This document shows, piece after piece, positions 58,758 to 64,000 of a DNA stretch of 64,000 bases. The position numbers and the translations under genes are program-made. The notes beneath the pieces were generated by a model. That model had not been told where the DNA came from. It did not search any database and worked only from the letters and a program-made list of their open reading frames with translations. Source of the stretch: Saccharopolyspora_D taberi (GTDB lineage: Bacteria > Actinomycetota > Actinomycetes > Mycobacteriales > Pseudonocardiaceae); NCBI RefSeq assembly GCF_039534165.1, contig NZ_BAAAUX010000012.1:1-64000 (forward strand), read 5' to 3'. Position 1 is the stretch's first letter; the number at the start of each line of letters is the position of its first letter.

Positions 58758-61748
58758 GTGAGCAGCGGATTCGACAGCTCGCCCGTCGACGCGCACCGGG
58801 CGCCCGCGTGGTCGCGCGCCGCTCGCGGAATCGTCCAGTGGCGCAACTGGAGGCTGGCCTTCAAGCTGGCCGCCGTCGTGCTCGTCCCGGTGATCACCGC
58901 CGTGACCCTCGGCGTGATGCAGATCCGGGAGCAGATCGAGCACGCGGCCGGGTACACCGAGATGGACCGCGTCGTCGCCGCGGCCGGATCGGTGCGCTCC
59001 TCGGTCGACATGCTCCAGGACGAACGCACCGCGGCAGCCGAGTTCCTGGCCGACGGCCCGGTCCGTCCGCAGCAGTTGCAGGACCGCTTCACCGCGTCCG
59101 ACCGGGCCATGCAGCACCACGTCGCGGTGCTGCGGGAGAACCTCGCCGACAACGTCGTGGTCCGGCTCGCGCGCCAGGACGCCGAGCGCAAGGTCGGCGA
59201 GCTCCCCCTGCTGCGCGAGCAGATCCTGGGCACCCACGTCGATCCCGGGGTCGCGGTCAACAGCTACACCGAGATCATCAGCGTGCTGCTCGGCCTGGAC
59301 CGGACGCTGATCAGCCAGGTCTCGTCGGCGCAGCTGACCTCGACCGCGATCAGCGTGCACGAGCTGGCCAAGATCGGCGAGGAGATGCGGCTCCAGCAGG
59401 CGGTCGTGCTGATGGGCCTGACCCGGGGCAGCCTCAACACCCGGGAGATCGCGCTGCTCGACGCGAGCGAGACCCGCCGCGCCGCCGCCCTGCGCGAGTT
59501 CCGGGCCACCGCGAGCCCGCGGGAACGGCTGGACTACGACCGGATGTACCTGCGGCCGGAGACGACCGCGCGGGAGACCACGCTGCGGCTGGCGATGACC
59601 GAGCGCAAGCCCGGCGAGTCCGAGCTGTCCTCGGCCCTGGTGACCCCGCCCGCGTGGCAGGCCCAGTCGGCGCGCGCGCTCGACGCGCTGGTGGCGATCC
59701 AGACCCGGTTGGAGAACCGGCTCCACGACACGGCTTTCTCGTTGCAGGACATCGCGAGCAACCTGGCCGGGCTGGAGTCGGTGATCCTGCTGTCCACGCT
59801 GCTGATCGCGGGCGCGGTGGCCGCGCTGGTGGCCCGCCAGCTGCTCGGCTCGCTGGCGCTGCTGCGCCGCAGCGCGCTGGAGACCGCCAACGTCCGGCTC
59901 CCGCAGGCGGTGTCCGACATCCGCGCCGGGCACGGCGAGCGGACGCCGATCGAGCGGGTTCCGGTCGACACCACCGAGGAGATCGGCCAGGTCGGCCGGG
60001 CCTTCGACGCGGTGCACTCGCAGGCCGTCAGCCTCGCCTCCGAGCAGGCCGAGCTGCGGCACCACTACAGCGACTCGTTCATCAACGTGTCCCGGCGGAG
60101 CCAGAGCCTGCTGGAGCGCCAGCTGCGGCTGTTCGAGCAGCTGGAGCGGGACGAGGAGGACCCCGACCAGCTCGCCACGCTGTTCCAGCTCGACCACCTG
60201 TCCACCCGGATGCGCCGCAACAACGAGAACCTGATGGTGCTCGCCGGTTCCGACCTGGCGCGGCGGTTCACCCAGCCCGCCTCCCCCGCGGACCTCGCCC
60301 GGGCCGCGGTGTCCGAGATCGAGCACTACCCGCGGGTGCTCGTCGAGCCGCTGCCGGACGTGCGGATCGTCGGCTACGCCGCCAGCGATCTGGTGCGGCT
60401 GCTGGCCGAACTGCTCGACAACGCGGCGAACTTCTCCGCCCCGCAGACCAGCGTCGTGGTGTCCGGGCACCGGCCCGGCGACGGCTCGCTCGGCATCGAC
60501 GTCGTCGACCAGGGCATCGGGATGAAGCCGGAAGCGCTCGCGGCGGCCAACGAGCGGCTGGCCAGCGACGGCGAGATCGAGCTGTCCACCTCGCGGCGGA
60601 TGGGGTTGTTCGTGGTCGGCAGGCTGGCCGCCCGCCACGGCATCCGGGTGGAGCTGCACCCGGGGCCGGAGGGCACCGGGCTGCGCGCCCACGTCGGCGT
60701 CGGCGCCGAGCTGCTGGTGGAGACCGCTCCGGCGGCGGCCCGGATCAACGGCGTGGCCGACAGCGACGTGCCGCTGCCGACCGCGCGCATCGAAGAACCG
60801 CCGACCCAGCGCAGGCCCATCCCGGGGTCGGAGGAGGAGACGCTGGTCCAGGCGTTCGACTGGGCGGCGGCCGAGCAGGACGCGGCGAGTCCCGGTCAGC
60901 GCAACGGTTTCGGGCCCGCGGTGCCCCAGCGGCCGTCCGGCAACAACGGCGTCCCCCAGCACCAAGCACCCCAGCACCAGGAAGCACTCCAGCGCCCGGA
61001 AGCAACCCAGTACAACGAAGCAACCCAGCACCACGAAATACCGCAGTACAACGGAACACCGCAGCACAACGGCGTACCGCGGCACAACGGAACGCCGCAG
61101 TACAACGGTCACCACAACGGGGCGCCGACGCCGATCTTCGACGACCTGGCTTCGGCGTGGTTCCAGGTGTCGCAGCCTCCCGACCGCGGGACCGCGAACG
61201 GCGGCAGCGTGCGGTGGCCTGCCCGGCCCGCGGGCCCCGGACAGGACTGGAGCTTCGCCAACGACCAGGAACGGCGCCGGGCCGAGGAGGTCGCCGCGAA
61301 CGAACCGGCGGACTACACCTCGGTCGGGCTGCCGGTCCGCGTGCCCCGCGCGCACCTGGTCGCGGGCAGCGCGGCCGGTGGGGAAACCCCGCGGCTGCAA
61401 CGGGATCCGAACGTCGCGCGGGGTCGGCTGGCCAGCTTCCAGCACGGCCTGCACCGGGGGCGGCACCGGCAGAACGGCGCGCCTCCCGTGCTCGGCCCGG
61501 AGCCGCCCGCCGCCCCTCCGGTCGCGCCCGAGCCCGCGCCGCCGGTCGAGGAACCGGCCGACTACACCTCCGCCGGGCTGCCGCGCAGGAGTCCCCGCTC
61601 GCAGCTGGTCGCGGGCGTGGCGAACGACCCGGCCGCGACCCCGCCGCGCGACGCCGACCTGATGCGCGGGCGGCTGACGAGCTTCCAGCGCGGGGTCCGC
61701 GAGGGCAAGCACACGCTGCGCGAGGACGCGGCCGACGACCACCGGTGA
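58758..61748 (+). CDS. cvnA: Conservon sensor-kinase-like protein CvnA
   Basis: 996 residues from GTG 58758 (AAGGGA upstream). Membrane segment about 34-55, an extracellular nitrate/nitrite-sensing-type (NIT) helical domain, and a second segment near 340-360 (VILLSTLLIAGAVAALVARQ). HAMP-like and dimerisation helices follow, then an HATPase domain (ELLDNAANFSA, DQGIGMKPEAL). After the kinase core comes a long tail with Gln/His/Asn-rich repeats (about 730-800, QHQAPQHQE, PQYNGTPQHNG). Two copies of an ADYTS(V/A)GLP...LVAG motif end it. CvnA works with CvnB-D as a membrane G-protein-like complex in streptomycetes. Confidence 0.9.
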   Translation: MSSGFDSSPVDAHRAPAWSRAARGIVQWRNWRLAFKLAAVVLVPVITAVTLGVMQIREQIEHAAGYTEMDRVVAAAGSVRSSVDMLQDERTAAAEFLADGPVRPQQLQDRFTASDRAMQHHVAVLRENLADNVVVRLARQDAERKVGELPLLREQILGTHVDPGVAVNSYTEIISVLLGLDRTLISQVSSAQLTSTAISVHELAKIGEEMRLQQAVVLMGLTRGSLNTREIALLDASETRRAAALREFRATASPRERLDYDRMYLRPETTARETTLRLAMTERKPGESELSSALVTPPAWQAQSARALDALVAIQTRLENRLHDTAFSLQDIASNLAGLESVILLSTLLIAGAVAALVARQLLGSLALLRRSALETANVRLPQAVSDIRAGHGERTPIERVPVDTTEEIGQVGRAFDAVHSQAVSLASEQAELRHHYSDSFINVSRRSQSLLERQLRLFEQLERDEEDPDQLATLFQLDHLSTRMRRNNENLMVLAGSDLARRFTQPASPADLARAAVSEIEHYPRVLVEPLPDVRIVGYAASDLVRLLAELLDNAANFSAPQTSVVVSGHRPGDGSLGIDVVDQGIGMKPEALAAANERLASDGEIELSTSRRMGLFVVGRLAARHGIRVELHPGPEGTGLRAHVGVGAELLVETAPAAARINGVADSDVPLPTARIEEPPTQRRPIPGSEEETLVQAFDWAAAEQDAASPGQRNGFGPAVPQRPSGNNGVPQHQAPQHQEALQRPEATQYNEATQHHEIPQYNGTPQHNGVPRHNGTPQYNGHHNGAPTPIFDDLASAWFQVSQPPDRGTANGGSVRWPARPAGPGQDWSFANDQERRRAEEVAANEPADYTSVGLPVRVPRAHLVAGSAAGGETPRLQRDPNVARGRLASFQHGLHRGRHRQNGAPPVLGPEPPAAPPVAPEPAPPVEEPADYTSAGLPRRSPRSQLVAGVANDPAATPPRDADLMRGRLTSFQRGVREGKHTLREDAADDHR

Positions 61749-61780
61749 CACAGCACAACCAACGAAGGACAGGAGGCGCT

Positions 61781-62221
61781 ATGAACTCCCAGCAACCCCA
61801 GCCGAGCCAGTTCGGCTGGTTGGTCACGGATTTCACCGAACGGGTGCCGGGGGTGGCGCACGCGGTCGTGGTGTCGGCCGACGGGCTGCTGCTCACCGCC
61901 TCGGCGAAGCTGCCCACCGACCGGGCCGACCAGCTCGCCGCTGTCGCGTCGGGGCTGCTGAGCCTGACCCAGGGCGCGGCCCGCTGCTTCGAGGCGGGCG
62001 CGGTCACCGAGACGGTGGTCGAGATGGAGCGCGGCCTCATGCTGCAGATGGCGATCAGCGACGGCTCCTGCCTGACCGTGCTGGCCTCCCCGCACTGCGA
62101 CATGGGCCTGATCGCCTACGAGATGGCCATGCTCGTCGAGCGGGTCGGCCAGATCCTGACGCCGGAACTCCGCTCCCAGCTCCAGGGCACGAATCGAGTG
62201 ATGACCGGCCAGTCGGTGTGA
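61781..62221 (+). CDS. cvnB: Roadblock/LC7-domain protein CvnB
   Basis: 146 residues from ATG 61781 (AGGAGG upstream). Roadblock/LC7 fold: FGWLVTDFTERVPGVAHAVVVSADGLLL, LAAVASGLLSLTQGAARCF and IAYEMAMLVERVGQIL. In conservons this protein binds the small GTPase CvnD and the kinase-like CvnA. Third-base GC is high and the gene is tightly spaced with its neighbours. Confidence 0.93.
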   Translation: MNSQQPQPSQFGWLVTDFTERVPGVAHAVVVSADGLLLTASAKLPTDRADQLAAVASGLLSLTQGAARCFEAGAVTETVVEMERGLMLQMAISDGSCLTVLASPHCDMGLIAYEMAMLVERVGQILTPELRSQLQGTNRVMTGQSV

Positions 62222-62228
62222 GGACCCC

Positions 62229-62825
62229 ATGACCACAGGTTCGGGCTCATCAGGACGCCGCCACGCGGCCGGGTCGTCGGACGCGGACGTGATGGCCGAG
62301 GTGTTCAACAGGTTCACGCTCAGCAGCGGGCGCGGCAGGCGTCAGGCCGCCGTCGCGGAGCCCTCGGAGCCCGGTCAGGACGCCTCCTGGCCGGTCGAGG
62401 AGCCTGTCGAGGTCGAGGAGCCGCCGGAACCGGAGGAGCCGGTGGAGGCCAGGGAGCCGGGCGAGCCGCGGCATGCCGGTGCGGAGGAGTCCTCCACCTG
62501 CATCCGCCCGTACGCCTGGACCGGTGGCCGGACCAGGTCCAGCCAGCGGCTCGAACTGGAAACGCTGGTGTCCACCAGCGAGATGTGCCGATCGGCCATG
62601 GTGCAGCGCCTCGAGCACCACTCGATAGCGGAGCTGTGCAGGCATCCGCGGTCGGTGGCCGAGGTGGGCGCGATGCTGGCCGTCCCCCTCGGTGTCGCCC
62701 GGGTCCTGCTGGGCGACATGGCCGATCTCGGGCTGATCACCGTGCACCGCACGGTCACCGAGAACGGCAGCACGTCGCACCTGATGCTCATGGAGCGGGT
62801 CCTGAAGGGACTGCGAAGGCTGTGA
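62229..62825 (+). CDS. cvnC: DUF742 protein CvnC
   Basis: 198 residues from ATG 62229, 7 bp after cvnB. A Glu/Pro-rich N-terminal half (about 45-85: EEPVEVEEPPEPEEPVEARE) precedes the DUF742 domain (IRPYAWTGGRTRSS, LVSTSE, LEHHSIAELCRHPRSVAEVGA, VPLGVARVLLGDMADLGLITVH). That domain is winged-helix-like. The acidic N-terminal stretch is longer than in many CvnC proteins, which are usually about 120-140 residues. Confidence 0.92.
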   Translation: MTTGSGSSGRRHAAGSSDADVMAEVFNRFTLSSGRGRRQAAVAEPSEPGQDASWPVEEPVEVEEPPEPEEPVEAREPGEPRHAGAEESSTCIRPYAWTGGRTRSSQRLELETLVSTSEMCRSAMVQRLEHHSIAELCRHPRSVAEVGAMLAVPLGVARVLLGDMADLGLITVHRTVTENGSTSHLMLMERVLKGLRRL

Positions 62826-62873
62826 TCCGCGTCTGCTCCCGACATCTGCCCCGACCACGTGAGGTGGCCCCGC

Positions 62874-63476
62874 ATGACACCTGAAACGCGTTTCCGGACC
62901 GCACCGCCGAACCAGGCATCGGCCGCGACCTCGGCGAAGATCGTCGTGGCCGGCGGCTTCGGCGTCGGCAAGACGACCTTCGTGGGTTCGGTGTCGGAGA
63001 TCGTGCCGCTGACCACGGAAGCGGTGATGACCGAGGCCAGCCAGGGGATCGACGACCTTCGGGCGACCCCGGACAAGCAGACGACGACGGTGGCGATGGA
63101 CTTCGGCAGGCTGTCGCTGGACTCGGACCTGATCCTGTACCTGTTCGGCACGCCGGGCCAGCACCGCTTCTGGTTCATGTGGGACGACCTGGTGCGCGGG
63201 GCCATCGGCGCGATCGTGCTCGTCGACACCCGGCGGCTCGCGGACTGCTTCTCGGCGATCGACTTCTTCGAGGACCGCAGGCTGCCCTACATCGTCGGCC
63301 TCAACTGCTTCGACGGCCGGATGCTGCACCGGGTGGACGACGTGCGCGAGGCCATCGCGGTGGGCTCGGACGTGCCGATCATCGCCTGCGACGCCAGGAA
63401 CCGGGAATCCACGAAGCAGGCGCTGATCGTGCTGGTCGAGTACGCCATGCGCTGGTGGCTGCGGCGGTCGGGGTAG
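62874..63476 (+). CDS. cvnD: Small GTPase CvnD
   Basis: 200 residues from ATG 62874 (GAGGTGG upstream; an in-frame GTG at 62859 is less well placed). Ras-like GTPase of the conservon type: P-loop GGFGVGKTT, TVAMDFGRL, LYLFGTPGQHRFWF (G3), and NCFDG in place of the usual NKxD. No regulator (cvnE P450) follows; the next gene is convergent. Confidence 0.94.
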   Translation: MTPETRFRTAPPNQASAATSAKIVVAGGFGVGKTTFVGSVSEIVPLTTEAVMTEASQGIDDLRATPDKQTTTVAMDFGRLSLDSDLILYLFGTPGQHRFWFMWDDLVRGAIGAIVLVDTRRLADCFSAIDFFEDRRLPYIVGLNCFDGRMLHRVDDVREAIAVGSDVPIIACDARNRESTKQALIVLVEYAMRWWLRRSG

Positions 63477-63489
63477 CTCCGCGCGACCG

Positions 63490-64000
63490 TCAGCGGCCGT
63501 AGGGGAATCCGCCGCCGAACGGGAGTTCCTGGGACTGGCCGGAACCGGGCGCGGTCTGCGGGGCCTTGTCCTCCACGCTGCCGAGGGTGACCTCGACCTG
63601 GCGCGGGTTGTTGCCCTGCGTGTCGGCGACGGTCAGGGTGACCTTGGAACCCGGTGCGTGCGCGCCGATCTGCGCCATCAGGTCGGTGAACGCGGTCACC
63701 GACTTGTCGCCGACCTTCAGGACCGTCTCGCCGGGCTTGATGCCCGCGGCCTCCGCCGCGCCGCCCGGGACGACCTGGCTGATGGTCGCGTGGCCGTTCG
63801 ACGAGTCGCCGCCGAGGATCCCCAGTTGCGGCTTCATGGCCACGCCCTTGGCGATGATCTCGTTGGCGACCCGCGCGGCGGTGTCGACCGGGATGGCGAA
63901 ACCGAGCCCGATGCTGCCCGAACTCGCGTTCTGGGCGCCGTTCCCGCGGATGCTGGAGTTGATGCCGATCACCTGGCCGTCGACGTTGACCAGCGGTCCG
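63490..64000 (-). CDS. HtrA/DegP-like serine protease, C-terminal part
   Basis: Partial gene, cut by the right window edge. The visible part ends the trypsin-like domain (GPLVNVDGQVIGINSSI, GLGFAIPVDTA) and includes a full PDZ domain (about 80 residues: PQLGILGG, GGAAEAAGIKPGETVLKVG, LTLTVADTQG-like strand). A short Pro/Gln/Gly-rich tail closes it. The active-site GNSGG loop lies just outside the window. Actinobacterial HtrA proteins are membrane-anchored envelope proteases. It converges on cvnD with only 13 bp between stop codons. Confidence 0.9.
   Translation of the reverse strand, partial: GPLVNVDGQVIGINSSIRGNGAQNASSGSIGLGFAIPVDTAARVANEIIAKGVAMKPQLGILGGDSSNGHATISQVVPGGAAEAAGIKPGETVLKVGDKSVTAFTDLMAQIGAHAPGSKVTLTVADTQGNNPRQVEVTLGSVEDKAPQTAPGSGQSQELPFGGGFPYGR

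Noticed and set aside
60950..61110. Repetitive CAGCAC/CAACGG-rich stretch that might suggest a CRISPR or VNTR array
   Set aside because: It is in frame inside cvnA and encodes a Gln/His/Asn-rich tail; there are no regular spacers.
58479..61751. 1090-codon minus frame opposite cvnA
   Set aside because: Shadow frame; the plus strand encodes a complete conservon kinase followed by cvnB, cvnC and cvnD.

Overview
The window is high-GC actinomycete DNA. Start codons are often GTG or TTG, Shine-Dalgarno sequences are strong, and many neighbouring genes overlap by 4 bp. A cvn conservon, PE/PPE/EspG-type genes and a type II polyketide cluster point to a filamentous actinobacterium, most likely Pseudonocardiaceae (Saccharopolyspora- or Amycolatopsis-like). 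The genus is an inference. One short run of Ns (21994-22007) shows a draft assembly.

Layout. (1) 1-1154: the end of an integrative element of lower GC. It carries a ThsB-like TIR gene and is bounded by the 3' half of a tRNA-Arg(CCG), which looks like an attachment site. (2) 1403-11369: carbohydrate genes. They are a secreted GH15 glucoamylase, an alpha/beta hydrolase, a Tat-exported GH109-type enzyme, and a DeoR regulator next to a SIS / PfkB / class II aldolase / sugar-porter operon, which fits amino-sugar (GalNAc-type) use. (3) 11418-37854: an aromatic (type II) polyketide cluster, probably angucycline-like. It has KSalpha, KSbeta, two ACPs, a C9-type ketoreductase, a di-domain aromatase/cyclase, a TcmI-type cyclase, two PgaE-like FAD monooxygenases, P450 with ferredoxin and ferredoxin reductase, MCAT plus a second acyltransferase, an ActVA-like monooxygenase with flavin reductase, a BBE oxidase, a multicopper oxidase and two NmrA-like proteins. 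Control and resistance genes are an MFS exporter, a TetR and an atypical OmpR-type response regulator. No glycosylation genes are visible. (4) 37936-51281: a CobW GTPase and a GNAT gene share a Zur-like box. Next to them is a 10-gene leftward operon (51281 to 40168), also headed by a Zur-like box. It encodes ATP-grasp, DUF364, SbnA-like PLP enzyme, dipeptide-epimerase-like enzyme, MFS exporter, methyltransferase and a complete Opp/Nik-type ABC importer. I read it as a system that makes, exports and re-imports a small peptide-like zincophore. This is the best candidate here for an undescribed system. (5) 51383-55885: a secreted tripeptidyl-peptidase-like hydrolase and a compact EspG / PE-like / DUF3558 lipoprotein / PPE-like group without ESX core genes. 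(6) 55993-57968: an ActP-type symporter with its DUF485 partner. (7) 58758-63476: conservon cvnABCD. (8) 63490-64000: the C-terminal part of an HtrA-like protease, cut by the window edge.

A family of about 144-bp palindromic intergenic repeats occurs three times in full and once internally deleted, all within 4.6-23.8 kb. A different 143-bp nested inverted repeat lies at 39954-40096. Bidirectional hairpin terminators separate most convergent genes. Products are assigned by recognising motifs in translated sequence; no database search was run.
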